Positions 25,773 to 34,831 of a stretch of 64,000 nt of DNA are shown here, one piece after another. Both the position numbers and the translations under genes were made by a program. The stretch is from Nodularia spumigena CCY9414. GTDB lineage: Bacteria > Cyanobacteriota > Cyanobacteriia > Cyanobacteriales > Nostocaceae. Under the pieces are notes generated by a model. That model saw nothing but the letters and a program-made list of their open reading frames with translations, was not told the DNA's origin and made no database searches. The stretch spans positions 1,573,373 through 1,637,372 of the forward strand of contig NZ_CP007203.1 of NCBI RefSeq assembly GCF_000340565.2, read 5' to 3'. Numbering within the stretch: the first letter of the stretch is position 1; every line of letters begins with the position of its first letter.

Positions 25773-27815
25773 ATGCAAATCAAACTGATTTCCGAAAATA
25801 AAGTGACAGAGGAGCAGGAAGAACAGGTTTTCACACTACCAGTAGCCATCGGGCGAGATATCACTCAACTTCCTGCTGTAGTGAATGGTGAACCGGTGTC
25901 TCCTGTCGTTTTATTAGACTCTAGTAAGCAAATTTCTCGGCTTCATGCTCAGATTAGCTTAGAAAACAATCAACTTTATCTTGAAGACAAGAGTGCCAAT
26001 GGTACTGAACTCAACGGTAAAAAGGTACTCAAAGAACGTCGCATTTTAAACAGTGGGGATAGACTGAGAATAGGAAACTATACCATTACCGTTCTCCTCA
26101 TTCAAGCTGGAGACCCGGATGCGACAGTTGTATTTGAAAGCACTTCAACAATTTTTAATCCCCAATCTGAGGTCATTTCAGCATCCAGTGTCCAGTCCTC
26201 AGCAAGTCCTCAATCATCCATTACTTTTAACACCTACACAGGTATTTTAGAACAGCAAACTGCTGCATCGAGTGAACCCTCCGGTTTCCCCTATTCGCTC
26301 AATTTTTGGCATGAACAACGGGTTTCCCTGGGGGCGATTAAGAGTAGTGGTTACTTAGTCAAAGAAACAGAATATGTTGCCTGCGGGGGAGGAATGGGCA
26401 GTTTTGTTTGGGTGGATATGTTGAGAATTGCGGGAGTTAAACGAGACGATATTAAGGTTTTGAGCATTCAAGACAAACCTTATAAACGCTATGAAACCTT
26501 ACTCCGCAATTGCCAAATTCCCCGATATAAACGGATTCGTTCTGGGTCTGACTCCTGTCCTGACAATATTTGGGGATGGCCAGGATATGCGCTGCGAGAT
26601 GCTTGGAGAGGAGTTTTTTCTGGACAAGTTAGTGCAGCATTAGGATTTTTGTGGCAGGTTTTTGCGGAACCAATTCATGCAGATACCTATACTCCTCGTG
26701 CTAAAGACGTATTTGAGTCAATGGACCGAGAAGGCGATCGCATTAGTTGGAATAAAATGTTGGAACATGGCAGTATTCGCAGCCTGCGTCAAACCGAAGA
26801 TGGGCGCTATTGTATTGCCTATTGTGCTTCCCCCCAAGATGAAAAGAACCCCCAATTTTTAATAGCTAAATATGTCCATCTCTGCACAGGTTATCCAGGC
26901 ATTAAACTATTACCCGATTTAGAAAAATATCGTCAAGAACATCCAGAAGAAACAGGAGATGAAAAAACCGTCGTTCAAGGTTATGAACCCCATGATCATA
27001 TTTATCAGCAATTAGAAAAAAAAGGTGGAACCATCTTCCTGCGAGGCTCTGGAATTGTGGCATCACAAGTCTTAGACCGATTGTATGCAGCCCAGAAAAT
27101 CAAGCCTAGTATTAAAGTCATTCATTTAAACCGAGAACCTCGCAAAGGAAATCAATTTGATCTAGCCAAACGCCATGTCGAAAATGATTGGGAATTTCAG
27201 CCTTTTAACTGGCCCAAAGGCACTTGGGGCGGTGATATGCGGACAATGTTAGAAGAAGCTAACCCCTTACGGCGAAGGGAACTATTACAAGGTTGGGGTG
27301 GAACAACAACAGCCAGTCGCAAAGAATGGCGAGACATTATTCAGCAGGGAAAAAAGCAACAATGGTATGAAATTCGTTATGGTTTAGTCACAAAATTAGA
27401 ACGTAATCCTCAAGGTGGAGTAGTCACCCATTTAGTCACCAACAAAGGTCAACAAACTGTTCCTGCTGATTTTGTCATTGATTGTACAGGGTTGGTTTCA
27501 GACCCCTTAGAAAGTCCGTTTTTGAAAGATTTAATTGAGCATTATGACTTAGATTTGAACCCCGAAGGACGTTTCCATGTGGAAAATAATTTTGAAATTA
27601 AAAAAGTCCGAAATGATCGTTCTCGCGTATATGCAGCCGGAATAATCACATTAGGAGGTCCCTATGCACCAGTGGATACATTTTTAGGATTACAATATGC
27701 TGCCCATCGGTCAGTAGAAGCCTTAGCAGCAGTTAAAGCCCCAGGAATCCGCTATATTCAGGGGTTTTATTCCCTTGGGCAATGGCTAAAATGGGCGCTG
27801 AATATCAAACCTTAA
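25773..27815 (+). CDS. FHA domain fused to a FAD/NAD(P)-binding oxidoreductase
   Basis: The 680-residue protein starts with an FHA phosphothreonine-reading domain (about 20-115: IGRDITQLPAV, SRLHAQISLENN, DKSANGTELNGKKV). A Ser/Gln-rich linker (about 125-185) follows, then a long flavoprotein-like region. The latter has a glycine motif ACGGGMGSF, a second dinucleotide motif FLRGSGIVASQVLDRL, VIDCTGLV, and VYAAGIITLGG, as in Trk/HI0933-like or monooxygenase-type enzymes. The substrate is unknown. Downstream lie a small membrane protein and, after repeats, a YHS lipoprotein. FHA suggests regulation by Ser/Thr kinases, of which this window encodes three. Confidence 0.8.
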   Translation: MQIKLISENKVTEEQEEQVFTLPVAIGRDITQLPAVVNGEPVSPVVLLDSSKQISRLHAQISLENNQLYLEDKSANGTELNGKKVLKERRILNSGDRLRIGNYTITVLLIQAGDPDATVVFESTSTIFNPQSEVISASSVQSSASPQSSITFNTYTGILEQQTAASSEPSGFPYSLNFWHEQRVSLGAIKSSGYLVKETEYVACGGGMGSFVWVDMLRIAGVKRDDIKVLSIQDKPYKRYETLLRNCQIPRYKRIRSGSDSCPDNIWGWPGYALRDAWRGVFSGQVSAALGFLWQVFAEPIHADTYTPRAKDVFESMDREGDRISWNKMLEHGSIRSLRQTEDGRYCIAYCASPQDEKNPQFLIAKYVHLCTGYPGIKLLPDLEKYRQEHPEETGDEKTVVQGYEPHDHIYQQLEKKGGTIFLRGSGIVASQVLDRLYAAQKIKPSIKVIHLNREPRKGNQFDLAKRHVENDWEFQPFNWPKGTWGGDMRTMLEEANPLRRRELLQGWGGTTTASRKEWRDIIQQGKKQQWYEIRYGLVTKLERNPQGGVVTHLVTNKGQQTVPADFVIDCTGLVSDPLESPFLKDLIEHYDLDLNPEGRFHVENNFEIKKVRNDRSRVYAAGIITLGGPYAPVDTFLGLQYAAHRSVEALAAVKAPGIRYIQGFYSLGQWLKWALNIKP

Positions 27816-27856
27816 ACTTTCCTTCAAACCTTAGCTGATTCTATTCTAATATCATC

Positions 27857-28306
27857 ATGACTCCAACTTTATTCGGACGCTGGCAAACGCGAATTTTTCT
27901 GTTAGCAACAGTGGGGATGTTAATTTCCTTGCCTTTCTATGGGGGATATTTAGGACATAAATTTGATTTAGTTTATTTTTGGATTGTCTTTTATGTGGGA
28001 TTATTTGGCATCGGTTGGGATGTATTGTATGATTACCTGCAAAAATATATGTGGGATCATGACTGGCCTGGAGTATTCCAATTTTATGCCGGCGTTGTCG
28101 AGGGCGTAGTTTTGGCTTTAATAATTGCCAATATCGGTTTACCCCACATTCCCAAGAGTAAATTTGATTTAATTACATTTATTCAACATTATGGTTTAGT
28201 GTGGTTAGGGGTTTATTTATCCGCTTGGGTAGTCATGCGGTTGTTATTTCCCCGTTGGCGCTTTCGAGGCGGAGAATGGATTGGGAAATGGCCGAGAATT
28301 TCTTGA
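27857..28306 (+). CDS. Four-helix membrane protein of unknown function
   Basis: The 149-residue protein has four hydrophobic segments: FLLATVGMLISLPF, VYFWIVFYVGLFGIGW, GVVEGVVLALIIANIG and LVWLGVYLSAWVVM. It ends with basic RWRFRGGEW. It starts 41 bases after the FHA-flavoprotein stop, so it is probably in the same operon and might anchor that enzyme or accept electrons from it. That is inference; no cofactor motif is obvious. Confidence 0.78.
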   Translation: MTPTLFGRWQTRIFLLATVGMLISLPFYGGYLGHKFDLVYFWIVFYVGLFGIGWDVLYDYLQKYMWDHDWPGVFQFYAGVVEGVVLALIIANIGLPHIPKSKFDLITFIQHYGLVWLGVYLSAWVVMRLLFPRWRFRGGEWIGKWPRIS

Positions 28307-28387
28307 GGATTTGTGGGACCCATAAAGGGTTTCCAGCCCTAAAAACATGATTTAACCGGAAATCCAGTTCCCCTCCTCGCTTGCGGG

Positions 28388-28534
28388 GCTACGGTGTACA
28401 CACAAGTGATCTGATCCCCCTAAATCCCCCTTAAAAAGGGGGACTTTAAGAAATTTTCCCCCCTTCTCAAGGGGGGTTAGGGGGGATCGAAACGCTGTTA
28501 GGCAACTTGATAAGACTTGTGTGTACACGGTAGC
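28388..28534. repeat. Palindromic MITE-like element with 20-bp inverted ends
   Basis: The left end GCTACGGTGTACACACAAGT (28388-28407) is the complement, with one mismatch, of ACTTGTGTGTACACGGTAGC (28515-28534). Inside are nested palindromes of GATCCCCCTAAAT / TTAGGGGGGATC type. The outer flanks CCCTCCTCGC and GCGAGGAGGG extend the inverted symmetry. Confidence 0.75.
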
Positions 28535-28587
28535 GCTTGCGAGGAGGGGCTAGGGGTGGGGTGTTATGACACAAAAGAGAATTTCCC

Positions 28588-28845
28588 GACTTGTGTGTAC
28601 ACGGTAGCCTTCTCAAGGGGGGTTAGGGGGGATCAATAAGTGCCTAAAATCACAGCCGATCACTTTTCAAACAACCTCTAAGAGGATGTTTGAAAAGTCC
28701 TATTGTTGGTAGCAAGACATTCTAGATCCCCCTAAATCCCCCTTAAAAAGGGGGACTTTGATGACCGATCCCCCCTTCTCAAGGGGGGCTAGGGGGGATC
28801 AATAAGTGCCTAAAATCACAGCCGATCACTTTTCAAACAACCTCT
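28588..28845. repeat. Related palindromic elements with a 72-bp direct duplication
   Basis: The region starts with the same ACTTGTGTGTACACGGTAGC end (28588-28607). A 72-bp block at 28608-28679 returns at 28774-28845 with a single base change. Between them AGAGGATGTTTGAAAAG is the near-complement of the block's own end. The GATCCCCC / GGGGGGATC stem occurs again. Confidence 0.78.
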
Positions 28846-28976
28846 TAGACCTCTGGTGAAAAATCATTTAGACACTTCCAGAAAACGGATATTTAATTTT
28901 CACCAGAGGTTTATTGATAATTTTGTATTCCTTCCAGAGAGCGAAAAAGCTCCCACCACGCTACTTCAAATAAACT

Positions 28977-29510
28977 ATGAATCACCAAAATTTTGCTGCT
29001 TTAACCACATCCTCACTGTTGATAGTTGGATTGGCTGTAGGTTGTCGTTCCAATTCAACCCTTGAAACCGTTGTTCCTAGCCTCCAACCAGCAGTTCATG
29101 CCAACATGGTTAGCAGAGTCTTTGATGCAGAAAATTCTCTTGCTTTGAAAGGCTTTGATCCAGTTGCCTATTTTCAACAAGGAAAACCAATTTCTGGTAA
29201 TCCTAATTTTACCTATCAATGGGCAAATGTCAATTGGCGATTTTCAACCGCAGAAAATCGCGATTTATTTGCTAAAAATCCCGAAAAATACGCCCCTCAA
29301 TATGGAGGGTTTTGTGCTTGGGCTGTCAGCCAAGGGTATACTGCACCCATTGACCCCAATGCGTGGAAAATTGTCGAAGGAAAACTCTACTTAAATGCTG
29401 ACCTCAGAATTCAAAAACGCTGGGAAAGAGATATCCCAGGAAATATTAAAAAAGCCGATAAAAATTGGCCTGGTTTAGCTCAGAAAATTCGACCTCAAAA
29501 TAGAACCTGA
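28977..29510 (+). CDS. YHS-domain lipoprotein
   Basis: The 177-residue protein has a hydrophobic N-terminus ending LLIVGLAVGCRS, a lipobox-like site at about Cys24, so it is probably an anchored lipoprotein. Residues about 55-120 are a YHS-type domain, ALKGFDPVAYFQQGKPISG, DLFAKNPEKYAPQYGGFCAW, often metal-binding. The C-terminus WERDIPGNIKKADKNWP is typical of YHS (seleno)protein-like members. It lies 670 bases beyond the FHA-flavoprotein pair on the same strand, separated by repeats. Confidence 0.85.
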   Translation: MNHQNFAALTTSSLLIVGLAVGCRSNSTLETVVPSLQPAVHANMVSRVFDAENSLALKGFDPVAYFQQGKPISGNPNFTYQWANVNWRFSTAENRDLFAKNPEKYAPQYGGFCAWAVSQGYTAPIDPNAWKIVEGKLYLNADLRIQKRWERDIPGNIKKADKNWPGLAQKIRPQNRT

Positions 29511-29584
29511 GCTACTCACACTTTAATATTATAAATCTTGTGGGCTGGGAAAAGATGCCAGCCCTTGTGTACCTAACTCAGATC

Positions 29585-29881
29585 CTGCTATATAAAACCT
29601 AGACAAAACTAGACTTTACTTTCTACTTCAACGGGAGCATGGGAGCAGTTATCCCTCAGTAGACTTTCACGCCTTAGCCAGACGCGATTGTGTTCCAATT
29701 AAGTTTCTGAAAAAGACTACCACCATCATTGCTTGGTTTTCGCGTCGGCAATAGTCTCAATTCAATACTTGATATCACCGTATTATATATCAAGTAGTTG
29801 ATTTTTTCCTAAAATATATATTGATTTTTGTCAATATAAGTATAGTTTTGTCTATGAAATTGTCAACTTAGGACTTGCTCA
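29585..29881 (-). mobile_element. 297-bp repeated element, copy 1
   Basis: Almost identical to 58555-58853, from which it differs by two single-base gaps. TAGACAAAACTA (29600-29611) and TAGTTTTGTCTA (29843-29854) are perfect 12-bp inverted repeats near the ends. On the minus strand a short frame reads SLLRDNCSHAPVEVESK before a stop, which resembles the tail of some cyanobacterial TnpB proteins (uncertain). It is probably a non-autonomous relic of an IS200/IS605-like element or a MITE. Confidence 0.72.
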
Positions 29882-30139
29882 GTGTAGGGTGGGTTAGCGA
29901 CAGCGTAACCCACCAGACGTAGGTTGGGTTGTAGCTTGCTTCCCCGTAGGGGTACAAAGTTATATAAAGTTCGCTTAAAAATATATTTTTGTAGGTTGGG
30001 GAGCCACTGCTTTGGGCGGTTTTCCCGACTTGTAGCACGTGGCGTTTGAACAAAGTGAAACCCAACATTTTCACAGTCCGTTGCAACGACCTTCTGCTAT
30101 AAGACAGAGAATTGATTCTCTGGCGGGGCTGTAGGCGCA
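29882..30139. repeat. Dispersed palindromic repeats (GTGGGTTAGCG type)
   Basis: No gene is recognised. GTGGGTTAGCGACAGCG with a complementary GTAACCCACC, plus GTAGGTTGGGTT motifs, matches the short palindromic repeats also seen at 32.28-32.55 and 43.1 kb. Confidence 0.6.
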
Positions 30140-30600
30140 TATTTACTGTTGACACTCCCCGACCTAAAGGTGCGGGGATTCTTGGTTCAACGAGTCCACT
30201 TAGATTAGACTCCTTGCGGTATCTAACCCAGAGGTGGTTCTCTCCCCAAGCGTTAACTTTCCCCCTGCCCGGAGGTAGTTGCGTTACCGCAAATTTTGTT
30301 TGAGTTAAATTCTGTGTCGTCTAGTACCTGTAAATCTTTTACCTACTTCCAGGTGATACTAGAACTACGAAGTAGAACCCCATAGATTTAGTTGTCAAGG
30401 TACAGATTGCCGTGAGGCACTTGGGTTTTTATACAGGTTAATTACCGTTCCTGTGAGAATTATTCTACCACAAAGTCACCGAGGCGTAAACGCCTTAGCC
30501 GGCTTTCATCCCTTGTCTAAAGCACGTTTAAGTTTTTCCGCCATGCTCCAAAACTTAACCTCAAGGGTTTTCAGCCTATTTTCTTATAAATTGTGACAAA
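30140..30600 (+). mobile_element. Remnant of an IS200/IS605-type element end, no transposase gene
   Basis: A hairpin at 30156-30178 (TCCCCGACCT AA AGGTGCGGGGA) preceded by TTGACAC and followed by TTCTTGGTTCAACGAG looks like the subterminal structure after tnpB in cyanobacterial IS200/IS605 elements. GGCGTAAACGCCTTAGCC and CTTTCATCCCTTGTC near 30.48-30.52 kb are also typical. No open frame of useful length is present. Confidence 0.5.
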
Positions 30601-30627
30601 AAATCTCAGTGTAACCCCTTAACGCCC

Positions 30628-32181
30628 CTACCGATCTTGCCACAGTTTGATTGTCTTGTCCGTACTCCCACTGGCTAAGGTGCGACCGTCGGGACTGAAG
30701 GCTACAGAGTTGACCGCTTCTGAATGTCCGGTCAAAGTAGCGACTTCCTGTTGGGTTTGCAGATTCCACAGTTTGATTGTCTTGTCCCAACTCCCACTGG
30801 CTAAGGTGCGACCGTCGGGACTGAAGGCTACAGAGTTGACCCCACCTGAATGTCCGGTGAAAGTAACGATTTGCTGTTGGGTTTGCAGATTCCACAGTTT
30901 GATTGTCTTGTCCCAACTCCCACTGGCTAAGGTGCGACTGTCGGGACTGAAGGCTACAGAGTTGACCCCTTCTGAATGTCCGGTGAAAGTAGCGATTTGC
31001 TGTTGGGTTTGCAGATTCCACAGTTTGATTGTCTTGTCCCAACTCCCACTGGCTAAGGTGCGACCGTCGAGACTGAAGGCTACAGAGTTGACCCCTTCTG
31101 AATGTCCGGTCAAAGTAGCGACTTCCTGTTGGGTTTGCAGATTCCACAGTTTGATTGTCTTGTCCCAACTCCCACTGGCTAAGGTGCGACCGTCGGGACT
31201 GAAGGCTACAGAGTTGACCCCTTCTGAATGTCCGGTCAAAGTAGCGACTTCCTGTTGGGTTTGCAGATTCCACAGTTTGATTGTCTTGTCCCAACTCCCA
31301 CTGGCTAAGGTGCGACCGTCGGGACTGAAGGCTACAGAGTTGACAAAATAATCTGAATGTCCGGTCAAAGTAGCGATTTGCTGTTGGGTTTGCAGATTCC
31401 ACAGTTTGATTGTATTGTCCCAACTCCCACTGGCTAAGGTGCGACCGTCGGGACTGATGGCTACAGATTCGACCAAATCTGAATGTCCAGTCAAAGTAGC
31501 GAGAAGGGTGGGATTTGCCCAAGGAACTACTGCGGCGATGCTCTCTAAATTTGGGATTTTTTCAATGGGGATTCCCCGCACTCCTTTGGCGTAACCGCTG
31601 CTTTCTGGCTGACCATAAATCCCAATCACAAATCCCCATGTATTTAATATTGGTCCTCCACTGACTCCTTTTCTGGGTTGACCAGTGAAAAGCAAATCGG
31701 ATTCTCCCCTTCCTCCCTCACTCATTTGAGCGGGGATGAAAAAATAACGTCGCTCTTGAACATTAGACCTGGAAGGGACTGGAAACCCGGCAAAATAAAC
31801 CCTGGCTCCTGGTTTGACCGCGCTAGAATCGGCAACCTGAGCAACAGGATAATTTCTGCTACTGCTAAACTTGATTAAAGCTAAATCTAATTTCCCCAGG
31901 CGCTGACTACTTTCAGCCCGGTATTGCTGTCCATCGGGAGCGGTGAGGTCACGTCCCCCCGGCTTTTCAACCACATGATAGGCGGTGAGGACAGTGTAAG
32001 TGTTACCTTGTCGGTTAATAATCACTCCCGAACCTTCACCGTCTAATCCGCCAATCATCACGGTGATTTGTTTGGCGATCTCATTGACTTGTACACTGGT
32101 TGGGGCAGAAACAGCTTGCCACTGCACTAAAGCCACGGTTGCTGTTCCTAAAATGACCCCTAATCCTGGGGAGAATTTCAT
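30628..32181 (-). CDS. Secreted trypsin-like protease fused to a seven-blade WD40 propeller
   Basis: The 517-residue protein has an N-terminal signal-like helix (about 6-26), then a trypsin/HtrA-type domain with His69 (TAYHVV), Asp99 (LDLALIKF) and Ser174 (GVSGGP). From about residue 227 there are seven WD40 repeats of 42 residues, each like TLTGHSEGVNSVAFSPDGRT ... TIKLWNLQTQQ. The repeats are almost identical in DNA, a sign of recent duplication or gene conversion. Signal peptide plus protease suggests an extracytoplasmic WD40 propeller, probably to bind a substrate. A frameshifted paralogue lies at 32965-34376 and a protease without WD40 repeats at 34832-35698. Confidence 0.92.
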   Translation of the reverse strand: MKFSPGLGVILGTATVALVQWQAVSAPTSVQVNEIAKQITVMIGGLDGEGSGVIINRQGNTYTVLTAYHVVEKPGGRDLTAPDGQQYRAESSQRLGKLDLALIKFSSSRNYPVAQVADSSAVKPGARVYFAGFPVPSRSNVQERRYFFIPAQMSEGGRGESDLLFTGQPRKGVSGGPILNTWGFVIGIYGQPESSGYAKGVRGIPIEKIPNLESIAAVVPWANPTLLATLTGHSDLVESVAISPDGRTLASGSWDNTIKLWNLQTQQQIATLTGHSDYFVNSVAFSPDGRTLASGSWDKTIKLWNLQTQQEVATLTGHSEGVNSVAFSPDGRTLASGSWDKTIKLWNLQTQQEVATLTGHSEGVNSVAFSLDGRTLASGSWDKTIKLWNLQTQQQIATFTGHSEGVNSVAFSPDSRTLASGSWDKTIKLWNLQTQQQIVTFTGHSGGVNSVAFSPDGRTLASGSWDKTIKLWNLQTQQEVATLTGHSEAVNSVAFSPDGRTLASGSTDKTIKLWQDR

Positions 32182-32277
32182 CGTTATTTCTCAGTTACAA
32201 CTGTTTTTGATGATACCCCGGAAAGCCGGTTTTCTCCCCCACCGCATTTAGTCTCAACGTAGTTTTCAAAGTCTAAA

Positions 32278-32486
32278 CGTAGGTTGGGTTAAGCGCAGCG
32301 CAACCCAACGCTGCCAATGATGTTGGGTTTCCTTACGTCAACCCAACCTACAATTTTTTGCACTGTTTTAAGCCTGTCACGCCAGTAGGTTGGGTTAAGG
32401 CAATGATGTTGGGTTTCCTTACGTCAACCCAACCTACAATTTTTTGCACTGTTTTAAGCCTGTCACGCCAGTAGGTTGGATTAAGC
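32278..32486. repeat. Palindromic GTAGGTTGGGTT repeats with an 86-bp tandem duplication
   Basis: CAATGATGTTGGGTTTCC begins at 32315 and again at 32401, giving an 86-bp period. GTAGGTTGGGTT and its complement AACCCAACCTAC alternate. The rest of 32182-32840 holds further short repeats (GGTGCGTTGCGC, CTTTGCGC heptamer/octamer runs) and no gene. Confidence 0.8.
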
Positions 32487-32842
32487 GCAGCGCAACCCAA
32501 CGAAGCAAACCAAATATCGGGTAAAGTTGGGTTATGCCTTCGGCAAACTACGTTAACGTGTCCTTGCTCCGCAACGCTGACGCGAACAACCCAACCTATA
32601 TTTACTTGCCACGCCAGTAGTCCTAACGCACCGAAAATCTAGAATGGTGCGTTGCGCTACGCGACAACACACCCTACAAAAAAAGATTTGGGGCTTTGCT
32701 GAATCAGAGTATGAAATGCCAAAATTACCTTGATTTTTCTTTGTACCTTTGCGCCTTTGCGCCTTTGCGTGTTAGCGGAGCGGGGCGTAGCCCAACAAAT
32801 TCATATTTGAAATCAGCAACGCCAGATTTGGAGTAATTTCAT

Positions 32843-32968
32843 GATTTGTGTGTACACCGTAGCTTAAAAAGGGGGGGAAACCTCTCAAAGTCCCCCTTTT
32901 TAAGGGGGATTTAGGGGGATCTAAAACTTTTTGCCACCGACAATAGGACTTTTAAAACATCCTCTTAC
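32843..32968. repeat. Palindromic element related to those at 28.4-28.8 kb
   Basis: TTGTGTGTACACCGTAGC opens the element, a CCCCCTTTTTAAGGGGGATTT core follows, and AATAGGACTTTTAAAACATC closes it, the complement of the AGAGGATGTTTGAAAAGTCC edge near 28.68 kb. It runs into the stop region of the adjacent WD40 pseudogene. Confidence 0.68.
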
Positions 32969-34376
32969 CGGTTTTGCCAAATTTGGATTGTCCCGTCCAA
33001 ACTCCCACTGGCTAAGGTGCGACCGTCGGGACTGATGGCTACATATGAATGTCCGGTGAAAGTAGCGATTTCCCCTTGGGTTTGCAGATTCCACAGTTTG
33101 ATTGTCCAGTCCCCACTTCCACTGGCTAAGGTGCGACCGTCGGGACTGATGGCTACAGAGAGGACCGATTCTGAATGTCTCGTCAAAGTAGCGATTTCCC
33201 CTTGGGTTTGCAGATTCCACAGTTTGATTGTCTTGTCATCACTTCCACTGGCTAAGGTGCGACCGTCGGGACTGATGGCTACAGACCTGACCGCTTGTGA
33301 ATGTCCGGTCAAAGTAGCGATTTCCCCTTGGGTTTTCGCAGATTCCACAGTTTGATTGTCTTGTCATCACTTCCACTGGCTAAGGTGCGACCGTCGGGAC
33401 TGATAGCTACAGACCAGACCCATTCTGAATGTCCGGTGAAAGTAGCGATTTGCTGTTGGGTTTGCAGATTCCACAGTTTGATTGTGTTGTCACTACTCCC
33501 ACTGGCTAAGGTGCGACCGTCGGGACTGATGGCTACAGAAGAGACCCAATCTGAATGTCCGGTCAAAGTAGCGATTTCCCCTTGGGTTTGCAGATTCCAC
33601 AATTTGATTGTCTTGTCATTACTCCCACTGGCTAAGGTGCGACCGTCGGGACTGATGGCTACAGACCTGACCCCTTCTGAATGTCCCGTCAAAGTAGCAC
33701 CGAGGGTGGGATTTCCCCAAGGAACTACTGCGGCGATGCTCTCTAAATTTGGGATTTTTTCAATGGGGATTCCCTGGACTCCTTCTGTGTCCAAATCGTC
33801 TTCCGCTTTGCCATAAATCCCAATCACTAATCCCCGCTCATCTAAGATTGGCCCTCCACTCACTCCCGGTTTGGGTTGACCCGTAAAAAATAAATCGTAT
33901 CCTAGTATTTCTCCCGTTCCTCGCGAGCTGAGTTGAGCCGGAATGAATAAATAAGTTCTCGAACCTGGAGCAACCGGAAAACCGGCATGATATACTTTCG
34001 CCCCTTCTTCAACTGTGCTAGAATCGATAACCTGAGCAATAGTATAATTTCTGCTACTGGTAAACTTTAATAAAGCTAAATCTAATTCCCCCAGGCGCTG
34101 ACTTCTTTCAACGGGGTATTTCTGTCCGTCGGGAGTGATAATATCATACACCCCCGGCTTTTTAATCACATGATGAGCAGTGAGGACAGTGTAGGTGTTA
34201 CCTTTTCGGGCTACAATCACTCCCGAACCTTTACCGTCTAATCCGCCAATCATCACAGTGATTTGTTTGGCGATATTATTGACTTGTACAGGGGCTAAAG
34301 TTGAAATAGCTTGCCACTGCACTAACGCCAAGGTTGCTGTCCCTAAAATTACCCCTAATCCTTGGGAGAATTTCAT
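32965..34376 (-). pseudogene. Trypsin-WD40 paralogue broken by a +2 frameshift
   Basis: From ATG 34376 the frame encodes a signal-like segment, a complete trypsin-like domain (His69, Asp99, Ser173 in GVSGGP) and three WD40 repeats. In the linker of repeat three the repeat text CTGCAAACCCAAGG is replaced by a version two bases longer (plus strand about 33331-33340). This shifts the frame and stops after 13 further residues. The next three WD40 repeats continue in the shifted frame to 32965; the last lacks 12 bases. The protease domain may still be made. Without the shift the protein would be about 470 residues and carry six repeats. Confidence 0.82.
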
Positions 34377-34831
34377 AGTTATTTGTGAGTTAAAAAGGTA
34401 AGTTAAGCTACGCTATAACCAGTATAAGGGCGTTTGGAGGGTGGTTGTATATTCCTCTTTTATGACTCTGATGCCAGAAAAAACAGTAGCGACTGTCTTG
34501 ATTGAGTAGGTAGAAGAACCCCACCCCCAACCCCCTCCCCGCAAGCGAGGAGGGGGCTATGATATATGTGATTTAAATTTCTGGTTGTGCAGCCTGTCGC
34601 TTACGGGTGATCTGCCTGTGGATGGTATCATATTGCTGAACGGATGCAGCACGGAAGAAAACACCAAAACTATTTTATGTCTCAATACAGTTCAGTTAGA
34701 GCTAAAAACCTTTTATAACTTAAAAAACTCTTTGAAACCCTCTTTCCTTTGTGTCCTTCGTGCCTTCGTGGTTCGTTTTTTCTTAATTTTGGGTCAGTTC
34801 TGTCCTTAACTGAACCGTATTGTTTTATGTC
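34377..34831. other. Gene-free region upstream of the trypsin-WD40 pseudogene
   Basis: A CCCCTCCCCGCAAGCGAGGAGGGG-type palindrome lies near 34530-34557. Otherwise no gene or RNA is recognised; a short open frame near 34.6 kb has no recognisable protein character. Promoter elements for the minus-strand gene should lie next to 34377. Confidence 0.4.

Noticed and set aside
30584-31594. Long open frames on both strands over the WD40 repeats (for example 30584-31522 minus and 30647-31351 plus)
   Set aside because: They are periodic shadows of the 126-bp WD40 repeat. Only the frame with WD40 blades and the protease domain has protein character.
33017-33816. Plus-strand open frames over the second WD40 gene
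   Set aside because: Same repeat shadow effect; the translations repeat one out-of-frame phrase and have no start signal.
34585-34809. Open frame of 74 codons between the protease genes
   Set aside because: The composition looks non-coding, no ribosome site is present, and it overlaps repeat-like sequence (CCTTCGTG runs).
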